Source: Roseibium sp. (GTDB taxonomy: Bacteria > Pseudomonadota > Alphaproteobacteria > Rhizobiales > Stappiaceae). From it: a stretch of 64,000 nt of DNA. A program made the position numbers and the translations under genes. Shown here piece by piece: positions 43,548 to 52,351 of this stretch (its first letter is position 1; the number at the start of each line of letters is the position of its first letter). The stretch spans positions 1-64,000 of the forward strand of contig JAEPNV010000013.1 in assembly GCA_017643215.1 (NCBI GenBank). The letters are read 5' to 3'. The notes below the pieces were generated by a model, which was not told the origin of the DNA, ran no database searches, and worked only from the letters and a program-made list of their open reading frames with translations.

Positions 43548-45212
43548 TCACCCGCGCTTTGCCGCTCCAGTGGCCGGCAACAGCGCTTCGAGTGTTTCAA
43601 TTCGGTCGGCTTCGGCAGGGGGTTTGTCCCACCTTAACCGGGAAATGCGCGGAAAACGCATTGCAAGGCCGGATTTGTGGCGACTGGACCGGTTCAATCC
43701 CTCAAATGCGACCTCCAAGACCAAACCGGTCTCTCGCGAGTGTTCAACTTCCCGGACCGGGCCGAAGCGGTTGATCGTGTTGTTGCGGACAAAACGGTCG
43801 ATCTCTTGGAGTTCCTCATCGGTGAAGCCGAAATAGGCCTTTCCGACTGGTACAAGTTGCTCCCCGTCATTGGTCTTGCGCCAAACACCAAAGGTGTAGT
43901 CCGAATAAAACGACGACCGCTTACCGTGGCCCCGTTGCGCGTACATCAACACCGCATCGACGAGAAACGGATCCCGTTTCCACTTGAACCACTCGCCTTT
44001 CGGACGCCCCGGGACATAAAGACTGTCCTTGCGCTTCAACATCAGCCCTTCGACGGCGAGCGCATCGGCTTCAGACAGGCGTTTCGCCGGATCGCTGCGG
44101 GCCTCGGTCCAAGCGTCCCAGTCATTGCCCGATACTGCCGGCGACAGATCAAACCTTGGCTCGGCGAGCGTTCCGATAAAATCCGCAAGGTGTTGGCGTC
44201 TCACTGAGAACGGCGCTTTGCGGAGATCTTTTCCGGCGACGGACAGAAGATCGTAGGCCCGAATGGCCGCCGGATGGTCCTTCATGAGTTTCGGACCAAC
44301 GGATTTCCGGTTGAGCCGCTTTTGCAGGTCGGAAAATGGCTGAACCTTGCCGTCCCGTTTGATGAGCAATTCGCCGTCCACGGCGCCGTGAAAATCCATC
44401 AATGCCAGAATATCGGGAAAACCTGCCGAGATGTCCTCGCCCGTCCGGGTGTATAAGCGCCGGTGATGGGTGCCGTCGGCCGCTGGCGCCGCGACCGCCT
44501 GAACCCGGATGCCATCCCACTTCCATTCGGCCATGAAGTCGGCGGCCGGCAAGAGCGGGATGTCCTTTTCCTCATCCAGCGGATGGGCCAGCATGGCGGG
44601 GCGGAACGGCACAGGATCGACCGTGTCGGGCGGCCCGGCCCGGCCTTCCATCCAGGCAAACAAGTCCTCGAACGGAGGCGTGAGCCCATGCCAGACCTCC
44701 TCGACCGAATTTGGATCAACGCCGCCGAGCCGCGCCACCGCCGTTTTGGCAAGACGGGCGGATACGCCGACCCGAAGGCCGCCGGTCACGAGCTTCAACA
44801 GAGCCCACCGCTCCACTTCGTCAAGACTGTCCAGCCAGCTTGAAAGCAACCCGGGAACCTCGGCCTTGCCGGCGGACGACAAGCGTTCGACGACCAGAGG
44901 CAGGCTGGGCGGTGCGCGATGATCCGCCTCTGTCCGGTCTTGGGATGGCCACATCAGCGCAATGGTCTCGGAAAGATCCCCGACAAAATCGTAGGACAAC
45001 GCAAACAAGGTCGGATCCGTCCGTTCGGCGATCAGGGCCCTTAATAGAGCCGGTTTGGCATGCCGGAAACTTAGCCCGCCGGTCAGGGCGGCCAGAGCAA
45101 ACCCGCGCTCAGGATCGGGCGTTGCCACGAAATAATCCTTGAGCAACGCTTCCTTGGACAGCCGCCTTGGCTCATAGGATAAGCGGTCAAGGAGGCGGGC
45201 GAAGGACTGCAT
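43548..45212 (-). CDS. ATP-dependent DNA ligase of the Lhr-ligase repair set
   Basis: The 554-aa ligase has the N-terminal helical domain (FARLLDRLSYEPRRLSKEAL), the adenylation motif EWKWDGIR (Lys near 230), VDGELLI, LMLKRKDSLYVPGRPKGEWF and the OB domain with KAYFGFTDEELQEIDRF. The length and sequence fit the ATP-dependent ligase that travels with an exonuclease, Lhr-like helicase and PdeM in bacterial DNA-repair clusters. Those three genes lie about 6 kb to the right rather than adjacent. The start codon has only a weak ribosome-binding site. Confidence 0.93.
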   Translation of the reverse strand: MQSFARLLDRLSYEPRRLSKEALLKDYFVATPDPERGFALAALTGGLSFRHAKPALLRALIAERTDPTLFALSYDFVGDLSETIALMWPSQDRTEADHRAPPSLPLVVERLSSAGKAEVPGLLSSWLDSLDEVERWALLKLVTGGLRVGVSARLAKTAVARLGGVDPNSVEEVWHGLTPPFEDLFAWMEGRAGPPDTVDPVPFRPAMLAHPLDEEKDIPLLPAADFMAEWKWDGIRVQAVAAPAADGTHHRRLYTRTGEDISAGFPDILALMDFHGAVDGELLIKRDGKVQPFSDLQKRLNRKSVGPKLMKDHPAAIRAYDLLSVAGKDLRKAPFSVRRQHLADFIGTLAEPRFDLSPAVSGNDWDAWTEARSDPAKRLSEADALAVEGLMLKRKDSLYVPGRPKGEWFKWKRDPFLVDAVLMYAQRGHGKRSSFYSDYTFGVWRKTNDGEQLVPVGKAYFGFTDEELQEIDRFVRNNTINRFGPVREVEHSRETGLVLEVAFEGLNRSSRHKSGLAMRFPRISRLRWDKPPAEADRIETLEALLPATGAAKRG

Positions 45213-45428
45213 TACCTGATGTCTTGCCGGTTTGAGGATCGCGGGAACTTCAATCTCATACTTGCTGCGCCGGATCGGGTTTTCAAGAACCGCGCGTACC
45301 GCCGGGCTGCCATGCGGGATGCAAGTGGACGAAAGGTAAAATGCCGCCTATACAGGGCCCAAATCGAGCGGGTGCCTGTTGGCAGCGTCGAATGGTGCGC
45401 GCCCGCCCTGCCCTCACGAAAGCGACAT

Positions 45429-47471
45429 ATGACTGATTTGAACTTCCTCCCGCAGGCCTTGAGGTCCGCGTTGGAGAAAAAGGGCTATCACAGCCTGACG
45501 CCCGTCCAGCAGGCTGTTTTGGCCGAAGCACCGGCCAACGCCGACCTTCTTGTTTCCGCGCAAACGGGTTCGGGCAAAACCGTCGCCTTCGGCATGGCTC
45601 TGGCGCCGACCTTGATGAAAAGTCAGGACCACCTCGGGCCGGCCGGCGCACCGATCGCACTTGCGATCGCGCCAACGCGTGAGTTGGCGCTGCAAGTCAA
45701 GGACGAACTCGCCTGGCTCTATGGCGAAGCCGGTGCGACCCTTGCCACCTGTGTCGGGGGCATGGACCCGCGGACCGAACGGCGCATGCTTGAACGGGGC
45801 GTCCATATAGTGGTCGGAACGCCAGGCCGGCTGCGCGATCACCTGGAGCGCGGCGCATTGGATCTGTCGCGGATCAAGGCCGTCGTGCTGGATGAAGCCG
45901 ACGAAATGCTCGACATGGGCTTTCGCGAGGATCTTGAGTTCATTCTGGACGCAGCGCCCGGCGACCGGCAGACACTGCTTTTTTCCGCGACCGTGCCCAA
46001 GCCGATTGCCGATCTCGCCAAGCGTTTCCAAAAAGATGCCGTGCGTCTGTCGACCATCGCGCCGCGGGAGCAGCATGTCGACATCGATTACATCGCCCAC
46101 CCGGTTGCGCCGCATGAACGGGAAAACGCAATCATCAACGTGCTGCGCCTGCACGAGGCGGAAAAGGCGATCGTCTTTTGTTCGACGCGCGAGGCCGTCA
46201 AACGCCTGACAGCGCGGCTTGCGAACAGGGGATTTTCGATCGTATCGCTGTCGGGAGAATTGAGCCAGGAGCAGCGCACAGCGGCCTTAACGGCCATGAA
46301 AACCGGATCGGCACGTGTTTGTGTGGCGACCGATGTCGCGGCGCGGGGCATCGACCTGCCAAACCTGGATCTGGTCGTCCATGCCGATCTTCCAACCGGT
46401 AAAGCCGCGCTTCTCCATCGCTCCGGTCGGACCGGCCGCGCCGGACGCAAGGGCACAAGCGTCTTGATGGTGCCGTTTCCGCGACGACGGGCAGCAGAGC
46501 GCACCTTCCGGTTCGCTGGTGTGAACGTCACCTGGCAGGGCGCGCCGACGGCGGATGATATTAGGGCCAAGGACAAGGAACGCTTGTTCAACGCATCCGT
46601 TTTGACCGATGAGCCGGACGCGGACGATCTTGAGCTGGCGCGGGAACTTCTTGACCGCCACAATCCCGAACGACTGGCGGCCGCATTCGTCAAGCTGCAC
46701 CAATCCCGATTGCCGGCGCCAGAAGATGTCAGCGCGGCCACCGAAGATACGCTCAAGGGCCGGGACGCGGGCGCGCGCGGCGGCCGGGTCGCCGAAATCA
46801 AAGGAAAATTCGACGACGGCGTGTGGTTCCGCCTGTCGCTCGGACACAAACACCGGGCCGATCCGCGCTGGTTGTTGCCGATGATCTGCCGGGCCGGGCA
46901 CGTGACGAAACGCGAAGTCGGCGCGATCAAGATTTTTCAGAACGAGACCCGGTTCGAGATCGCCGGCAGCCACGCGGAACGCTACACGGCAACGATCAAA
47001 CGTCACGGCACCGGAGAAGAAAACGTCACGATCGCGCTTTTAGATGCAAGAGGCGGCAAGGTTCCGCCGCCGCCATCGGCCGCGCGCAGTGGCCAAGGAT
47101 CCCGGCGCGGTTCTCCGCCGCGGGACCTGGAGGATATAGGCCCCGAGGACCGGATGGACCGCCCGCGGTTCAAGCGCGGCGGCGGACCGGGCGAAAAACC
47201 GGCAAAGGCGCGAAAAAGGCGCCGGTTCGATGATGAAGACGCCGCGCCCACGCATCCTGCCTACGCACCGCTTGATCCAAAATCCCTGACGGAAGACAGC
47301 CCGGAGCGCCGCCCGAAGCCGCCAGCGAAGGAAAGTGCGCGCGGTTCTGAAACCAAATCCGGCAAACCGGCGCGGACCCAAAAAGCGGCAAAACCCAAAA
47401 AGACCAAGGCAAAGAACAAACCCTCAAGAGCGGCGCGAAAGGCCGCGCGGCGCAAAACCAGCGGTGCTTGA
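45429..47471 (+). CDS. DEAD-box RNA helicase with DbpA-type RNA-binding domain
   Basis: The 680-aa helicase has all core motifs: AQTGSGKT, PTRELALQV, DEADEMLDMGF, SAT and HRSGRTGRAGR. The region at about 440-545 (KFDDGVWFRLSLGHKHRADP) is a DbpA-like RNA-binding domain, and the C-terminus is a Lys/Arg/Pro-rich tail of about 130 residues. It is probably involved in ribosome assembly or RNA turnover. The ATG was chosen before MTDLNFLPQALRSALEKKGY, the first conserved block; a frame extends further upstream without conserved sequence. Confidence 0.93.
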   Translation: MTDLNFLPQALRSALEKKGYHSLTPVQQAVLAEAPANADLLVSAQTGSGKTVAFGMALAPTLMKSQDHLGPAGAPIALAIAPTRELALQVKDELAWLYGEAGATLATCVGGMDPRTERRMLERGVHIVVGTPGRLRDHLERGALDLSRIKAVVLDEADEMLDMGFREDLEFILDAAPGDRQTLLFSATVPKPIADLAKRFQKDAVRLSTIAPREQHVDIDYIAHPVAPHERENAIINVLRLHEAEKAIVFCSTREAVKRLTARLANRGFSIVSLSGELSQEQRTAALTAMKTGSARVCVATDVAARGIDLPNLDLVVHADLPTGKAALLHRSGRTGRAGRKGTSVLMVPFPRRRAAERTFRFAGVNVTWQGAPTADDIRAKDKERLFNASVLTDEPDADDLELARELLDRHNPERLAAAFVKLHQSRLPAPEDVSAATEDTLKGRDAGARGGRVAEIKGKFDDGVWFRLSLGHKHRADPRWLLPMICRAGHVTKREVGAIKIFQNETRFEIAGSHAERYTATIKRHGTGEENVTIALLDARGGKVPPPPSAARSGQGSRRGSPPRDLEDIGPEDRMDRPRFKRGGGPGEKPAKARKRRRFDDEDAAPTHPAYAPLDPKSLTEDSPERRPKPPAKESARGSETKSGKPARTQKAAKPKKTKAKNKPSRAARKAARRKTSGA

Positions 47472-47495
47472 CCTCGAACCGGCCGTTGGGTTCGG

Positions 47496-48215
47496 CTAAA
47501 CGGTCCGTTTCAGTTCCACGTAGTCGCCGCGGGTCCTGAGCGTCAGGGTGACGGGCTGGTCGGTGCGGTTGCGCCAGAACCAGCCATGATTGCCGTCAAA
47601 TGCGGCCGTCAGGACGCCGCTTTGTCCCGGGACGGCGCGTCCTTTTTCATAGCTGATCGACTGACCGCCGCCATCGCCATGGGTGTCGAAATTCAGCACG
47701 CTGCCGTTCGCGGTCCATTCGAACGCGGCCCGCGCGTTCGCGGCCATGACGAGCTTGAACTCCACCCCCTGGCCAGGTTGCAGCGTAATCTGGATCTCAT
47801 CTCGCCATCCAGCGGGGACGATCGGAGCGGGCGGAGCTTCAACCGTGTCTTCGGCTGCCGGTTGTCTCGCCGGCGAAATGGCCTCTTGGGCCCGCAATGC
47901 GACAAGTGCCGTGAGAATCTGGTCGAGCTGCCGCTCGATGGCGTCGAGCCGCTCGGCGTCCTGTGACCTTTGTAACACCTCGGCGGTTGTCCCGTGCGTG
48001 TCCGCCGCGGCCTCCTCGGCAAGCTGCTCCTTGATTTCACCCATTTGCGTCAAACCAAGCATGCGGCCGGCACCGGTCGGATCGATCGCGTATTCCGACG
48101 GCAAGACGACGGTGACCAACAGCACGATGGAGACACCAAACGCCAGGAAGGTCGACCTGAGGAGGCGGCCCGATGACGGCAGATCCGCGCGGTTTGGAAA
48201 TTCGGTGTTGTACAT
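47496..48215 (-). CDS. Transmembrane anchor protein associated with HupE/UreJ
   Basis: The 239-aa protein begins MYNTEFPNRADLPSSGRLLR, has one membrane helix (STFLAFGVSIVLLVTVVLPS), a coiled-coil stretch (RLDAIERQLDQILTALVAL) and a periplasmic beta-rich domain (EIQITLQPGQGVEFKLVM, DGNHGWFWRNRTDQPVTLTL). It matches proteins annotated as transmembrane anchor proteins next to HupE/UreJ-type permeases. The function is unknown. A longer start at 48245 would overlap the permease by 8 bp but lacks a ribosome-binding site. Confidence 0.7.
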   Translation of the reverse strand: MYNTEFPNRADLPSSGRLLRSTFLAFGVSIVLLVTVVLPSEYAIDPTGAGRMLGLTQMGEIKEQLAEEAAADTHGTTAEVLQRSQDAERLDAIERQLDQILTALVALRAQEAISPARQPAAEDTVEAPPAPIVPAGWRDEIQITLQPGQGVEFKLVMAANARAAFEWTANGSVLNFDTHGDGGGQSISYEKGRAVPGQSGVLTAAFDGNHGWFWRNRTDQPVTLTLRTRGDYVELKRTV

Positions 48216-48237
48216 GATCAGGTCGATTGCCTCTTGT

Positions 48238-48930
48238 TCACGCATTCACGAAGTAGCCGGTGATCTGATAGCCCATCAACAGGAAGCCGGCGGCGACCAT
48301 CGCCACATTGGCCGTATAAGCTTGGCGCCAGAAACTTGGTTTCCGCCGCCAATAACTCATGGCGATGAAGATCACCGAAAGGGCGAGGATCTGCCCGATC
48401 TCGACCCCGACATTGAAGGCGAGCAAATTCGGAACCAGGCCGTCCGGCGAAATGTCATAGTCGATGATCTTGGTCGACAGGCCAAAGCCATGGCAGAACC
48501 CGAAAATCAGCGTGGCCGCCTTGGTATTGGGCTGAGCGCCAAACCACCTTTGATAGGCTCCCAGGTTGTCGAGCGCCTTGTAAACGACCGACAGGCCAAT
48601 GATCGCATCGATGATGTAACTGTTGATTCCGATGTTGAAATAAACGCCGGCCAGCATCGTCGTGGAATGGCCAATGGCGAATAGGGTGACATAGAGGCCG
48701 ATATCCTTCAGCCGGTACAAAAAGAAGATGACACCCAGCAAAAACAAAATGTGGTCGTATCCGGTCACCATATGTTTGGCGCCGAGATAGATGAAGGGGA
48801 TGAGATGGACCCCTGTGATCTCCTGGATATACCCCTTGTCGCCTTCGGCAACCGCATGGGCCAGCGCGCCGCCCGCCGGCAGGATCAGGACCAGCGCTAA
48901 AACGCTCAAGAATATGCAGTAGCGCGCCAT
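48238..48930 (-). CDS. HupE/UreJ-family (type 2) membrane protein, likely Ni/Co permease
   Basis: The 230-aa protein has a signal-like first helix, a periplasmic segment HAVAEGDKGYIQE and six further helices. The HupE/UreJ signature is in helix 1-2 (YLGAKHMVTGYDHILFLLGV), and later helices carry FAIGHSTTM and GFCHGFGLSTK with the histidines expected for metal passage. Divergence from an RcnR/CsoR-like sensor suggests nickel or cobalt, though direction and metal are unproven. Confidence 0.8.
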   Translation of the reverse strand: MARYCIFLSVLALVLILPAGGALAHAVAEGDKGYIQEITGVHLIPFIYLGAKHMVTGYDHILFLLGVIFFLYRLKDIGLYVTLFAIGHSTTMLAGVYFNIGINSYIIDAIIGLSVVYKALDNLGAYQRWFGAQPNTKAATLIFGFCHGFGLSTKIIDYDISPDGLVPNLLAFNVGVEIGQILALSVIFIAMSYWRRKPSFWRQAYTANVAMVAAGFLLMGYQITGYFVNA

Positions 48931-49000
48931 ATCCGCTTCATGTTCCGTTCAAAAACTGGCTCTCGTCCGATTCACATCGGCGAATTTCACACATGGACAT

Positions 49001-49022
49001 ATCCTATCAGGGAGGATAGGAT
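49001..49022. promoter_or_regulatory. Candidate operator of the metal sensor
   Basis: ATCCTATC at 49001-49008 and GATAGGAT at 49015-49022 form an exact 8-bp inverted repeat around AGGGAG. A G-rich centre with AT-rich flanks is typical of RcnR/CsoR sites. It ends 5 bases before the ATG and includes the ribosome-binding site. Confidence 0.6.
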
Positions 49023-49027
49023 CAAGT

Positions 49028-49306
49028 ATGATTGAAAACCGCCGACACGCCAGCCACCCTGCGGTCATCAACCGTCTGAAGCGCGCGCATGGGCACATGG
49101 GCAAGGTCATCGCGATGATTGAAGCGAGCGAGCCGTGCCTGGCGATCGCCCAGCAGCTTCAGGCGGTGGAAAGTGCCGTCGCCAACGCCAAGACCGCGCT
49201 CATTGAGGATCATCTCGACCACTGCCTCGACGCGGTGGTCGGCCCGTTGAGCGCAGATAAACGCCAGGAACTGGCCGACATCAAGAAGATCGCGAAGTAC
49301 CTCTAA
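49028..49306 (+). CDS. RcnR/CsoR-family metal-sensing repressor
   Basis: The 92-aa all-helical protein has the DUF156 pattern: SHPAVINRLKRAHGHMGKVI, then a cysteine at about 37 (EPCLAIAQQLQAVESAV), LIEDHLDHCL and a basic end. The N-terminal His (SHP), the Cys and two downstream His residues correspond to the Ni/Co-type (RcnR/DmeR) ligand set rather than the Cu-type CsoR, which has fewer His. It probably represses itself and the divergent permease. Confidence 0.85.
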   Translation: MIENRRHASHPAVINRLKRAHGHMGKVIAMIEASEPCLAIAQQLQAVESAVANAKTALIEDHLDHCLDAVVGPLSADKRQELADIKKIAKYL

Positions 49307-49374
49307 AGAACTGTCCAGGTCGGTCTTCGCCGACCCACCGTATCCGTTGCGACCGCCGTACTGGGGGCGGACCC

Positions 49375-50694
49375 ATGCTCAAAATCCTCAGCAACCGGAC
49401 CTATCGGCACCTGTTTGGTGCGCAAGTCGTCGCGTTGTTGGGCACTGGGTTTGCCACCGTCGCATTGGCGCTGCTCGCTTATGATCTTGCCGGGGACAAT
49501 GCAGGCACGGTCCTTGGAACGGCGCTCGCCATCAAGATTATCGCTTATGTTGCGGTCGCTCCGATCGCAGCGGCCTACGCCGCGCGCCTGCCACGCCGTA
49601 CGGTGCTTGTCGCCTTTGATGTTATCCGGGCGGCGGCCGCGCTGTCGCTGCCTTTTGTTTCTCAAGTTTGGCAGATCTATGTGCTCATCTTTGTCCTGCA
49701 ATCAGCATCCGCCGGCTTCACGCCGACGTTTCAGGCAACCATCCCGGATATCCTGCCGGACGAAGAGGACTATACACGGGCGTTGTCACTGTCGCGCCTT
49801 GCCTATGATCTTGAGAGCCTTGCCAGCCCGATCTTCGCGGCCGCGCTTTTGTCTGTGCTTCCATTCTCCGATCTTTTCATCGGCACCGCACTCGGTTTCC
49901 TGATTTCCGGCCTTCTTGTGGTTTCGGTCGCCTTGCCCAATCCCGCGGCCAAACGGCCGGAAGGAGGGATCAGCCGTTTTACACGCGGTTCTCGGCTATA
50001 TCTTGCGACGCCGCGCTTGCGGGGGCTGCTCGCGATCAACCTCGTGGTTGCCGCCGGTGGCGCCATGGTGATCGTCAACACCGTCGTCATCGTCCAGGGC
50101 CAATTTGGCCTTGCCGATAGAGACACTGCGTTGGCTTTTGCCGCCTTTGGCGCCGGCTCGATGATCGCAGCGCTGGTCTTGCCGTCCGCCCTCGACCGGC
50201 TGTCCGACCGAACCATTATGTTGTCCGGAGGCGCCCTTTTGGCGGCCGGGCTGTTCGCCGGTCCACTTGCCAGCAGTTTTTCCGTCCTTGTGGCGCTTTG
50301 GCTTGCCCTCGGACTTGGATCTTCCGCCGCTCAGGTTCCCTCCGGACGGTTAATCCGGCGGTCGGCCCATTCAGGCGACCGGCCGGCACTGTTCGCGGCG
50401 CAGTTCGCGCTGTCCCATGCGTGCTGGCTTATCGCCTATCCGCTGGCCGGTTGGCTGGGTGCCCATGCCGGGCTTCCATCGACATTCCTGATCCTCGGCG
50501 CGATCGCGGTCGCCGGCCTCTTTGCCGCCGTGTCGATTTGGCCGCGCACGGACAAGGGTGTTTTGGAACATGACCATCATGATCTGGCCGAGAATGATCC
50601 GCATTGGCGCGACGGCGATCGAACGTCCGGACGGCGACACGCGCACATGTACATCATTGACGACCTGCACCCCGAATGGCCGCGCGAACCTTAA
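49375..50694 (+). CDS. MFS transporter with His-rich tail, probable metal exporter
   Basis: The 439-aa protein has 12 membrane helices (first LFGAQVVALLGTGFATVALA) and an MFS loop AARLPRRTV. The C-terminus is hydrophilic and histidine-rich (EHDHHDLAENDPHWRDG, then RRHAHMYIIDDLHPEWP), as in NreB-type nickel exporters. It lies 68 bp after the metal sensor on the same strand. Nickel/cobalt efflux is the best guess. GGGGGCGGA precedes the ATG. Confidence 0.8.
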   Translation: MLKILSNRTYRHLFGAQVVALLGTGFATVALALLAYDLAGDNAGTVLGTALAIKIIAYVAVAPIAAAYAARLPRRTVLVAFDVIRAAAALSLPFVSQVWQIYVLIFVLQSASAGFTPTFQATIPDILPDEEDYTRALSLSRLAYDLESLASPIFAAALLSVLPFSDLFIGTALGFLISGLLVVSVALPNPAAKRPEGGISRFTRGSRLYLATPRLRGLLAINLVVAAGGAMVIVNTVVIVQGQFGLADRDTALAFAAFGAGSMIAALVLPSALDRLSDRTIMLSGGALLAAGLFAGPLASSFSVLVALWLALGLGSSAAQVPSGRLIRRSAHSGDRPALFAAQFALSHACWLIAYPLAGWLGAHAGLPSTFLILGAIAVAGLFAAVSIWPRTDKGVLEHDHHDLAENDPHWRDGDRTSGRRHAHMYIIDDLHPEWPREP

Positions 50695-50750
50695 ACGGCG
50701 CCGGATGTACCGTCACCGCCAGGCGTCGCTGTCCGTCTTGGAGCGGTGGC

Positions 50751-51194
50751 CTATTCGTTTACCACCATGGCGATCGCCCACGCTGAACCGTTCTGGACCA
50801 GATGGTAGTGGCAGGTGAACTCCAAAACGTCCTCGCCGTCGGCGTTTTCCTGGCGCCAGTCAAGGGTAATGAGCGCGACGTTGCCGCTGATATGGCTGGA
50901 CGAGACATGAAAATCGGAATGCACGACGCCTTCCTTGTCGAGCGCGCTCAAAAGCGCTTCGATGTTTTCCATCAATTCTTCATCGGTGTTGAAGACGTGA
51001 CCTTCGTCATGCTGCCAAATAATGACCGGCAATGCGAAGCAGTCGGAAATCCGGTCGGCCTCATAGTCGTTGAATCCGGCCTGATAGTCGTCGAACAACT
51101 CAGCGATCAGTTCTTCGGCGCCCCCGCCCAAATCCGCTCCGGACCCGTTGGTATGGCCGTTTCCGGTCAACGCTCGGCCGTTGTCGTCAGACAT
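50751..51194 (-). CDS. NTF2/SnoaL-like protein
   Basis: The 147-aa protein has an NTF2-like pattern: helix ELIAELFDDYQAGFNDYEAD, then RISDCFALPVIIWQHDEGHV, and beta-strands HVSSSHISGNVALITLDWRQ and CHYHLVQNGSAWAIAMVVNE. The catalytic role, if any, is unknown. It precedes the exonuclease gene, so it may belong to the repair cluster or be an unrelated insertion. Confidence 0.7.
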   Translation of the reverse strand: MSDDNGRALTGNGHTNGSGADLGGGAEELIAELFDDYQAGFNDYEADRISDCFALPVIIWQHDEGHVFNTDEELMENIEALLSALDKEGVVHSDFHVSSSHISGNVALITLDWRQENADGEDVLEFTCHYHLVQNGSAWAIAMVVNE

Positions 51195-51219
51195 TTTTGG
51201 TGTTCTCCCCCTCGCTCCT

Positions 51220-52260
51220 TTACGTGATCGCATCGGTGGCCGCTTCCTCGGCCGCGTCGTGACCCGGATCTTCCCCATCGTCATAGCCGATCATATTGAG
51301 CGGGAGGGCACGGCGTCCATGGCTTTCGCACCAATGGACAAGCGCTTCCTCGGCGCCATGTGTGACCCAAACCTGCTCGGCGCCGGTCTCGATGATCGTG
51401 CGGCACAGATCGTCCCAGTCCGCGTGATCGGACATGATGAGTGGCAATTCAACGCCACGCTGACGGGCCCGCGCCCTCACCCGCATCCAGCCGGACGCCA
51501 TGGACGTGACCGGATCGCCAAACCGACGCGCCCAGCGGTCGGACAGTTGGCCCGGCGGACACAGCACCAAGGCTCCGGCCAGTTCCTTGCCGCGGCGGCC
51601 AACCGGCTCGATCGGTCCAAGGTTGACGCCTTGAGACTGGTAGTAGCTGGTGAGTTTTTCCAGGGCGCCATGCAGATAGATCGGCCGGTCATACCCCCCC
51701 GCCCGGATTTCGGCGATCGCCCGCTGCGCCTTGCCGAGCGCATAGGCGCCAAGGAGATGGGTCCGGTCGGCAAACAGGTCCATGGATTTCAGTAGTTTGG
51801 CCACTTCGCTCGCGGCTGGCGGATGGCGAAACACCGGGAGGCCAAAGGTCGCCTCGGTGACAAACGTATCGCACGTCACGAGTTCAAACGGCGCGCAAGT
51901 CGGGTCGGCATGTCGCTTGTAGTCACCGGACACGACCGTGCGGTGCCCATCCGCTTCCAACAATATTTGCGCTGAACCGAGCACATGACCGGCCGGGTGC
52001 AGGGAAACCGCGACGCCATTGATTTTCACAACCTCGCCATAAGCCGCGGGCTGCTGAGACTTGCAAAAGCCCGGTCCGTAGCGGATGGCCATGATCTCAA
52101 GCGTCTGCCGCGCTGCCAGAACCGCGCCGTGCCCCGCGCGCGCATGGTCGGCATGGCCATGCGTGATCACCGCCCGATCCACGGGCCGGATCGGATCGAT
52201 GTGGGCGTTGGCCAACGGGCAATAAAGGCCTTCCGGTGTCAGGGTCAGCAGATTGGACAT
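51220..52260 (-). CDS. Ligase-associated DNA exonuclease (metallo-beta-lactamase fold)
   Basis: The 346-aa protein starts MSNLLTLTPEGLYCPLANAH and has the metal motif HGHADHARAGH, then HPAGHVLGSAQI, SGDYKRHADPT, EATFGLPVFRHP and a C-terminal LIMSDHADWDDL. These are features of the SNM1/Pso2-like exonucleases that accompany Lhr-type helicases and ATP ligases. It is divergent from the helicase with 91 bp between. Confidence 0.93.
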   Translation of the reverse strand: MSNLLTLTPEGLYCPLANAHIDPIRPVDRAVITHGHADHARAGHGAVLAARQTLEIMAIRYGPGFCKSQQPAAYGEVVKINGVAVSLHPAGHVLGSAQILLEADGHRTVVSGDYKRHADPTCAPFELVTCDTFVTEATFGLPVFRHPPAASEVAKLLKSMDLFADRTHLLGAYALGKAQRAIAEIRAGGYDRPIYLHGALEKLTSYYQSQGVNLGPIEPVGRRGKELAGALVLCPPGQLSDRWARRFGDPVTSMASGWMRVRARARQRGVELPLIMSDHADWDDLCRTIIETGAEQVWVTHGAEEALVHWCESHGRRALPLNMIGYDDGEDPGHDAAEEAATDAIT

Positions 52261-52351
52261 GACCGTCACAATAGGTTCCGCGGTGCGATTTACCAGCCTT
52301 GACCGCAACTTGCACCTCGCCAACGCATTGCCGCCGTCCTAAAACGCGGCC

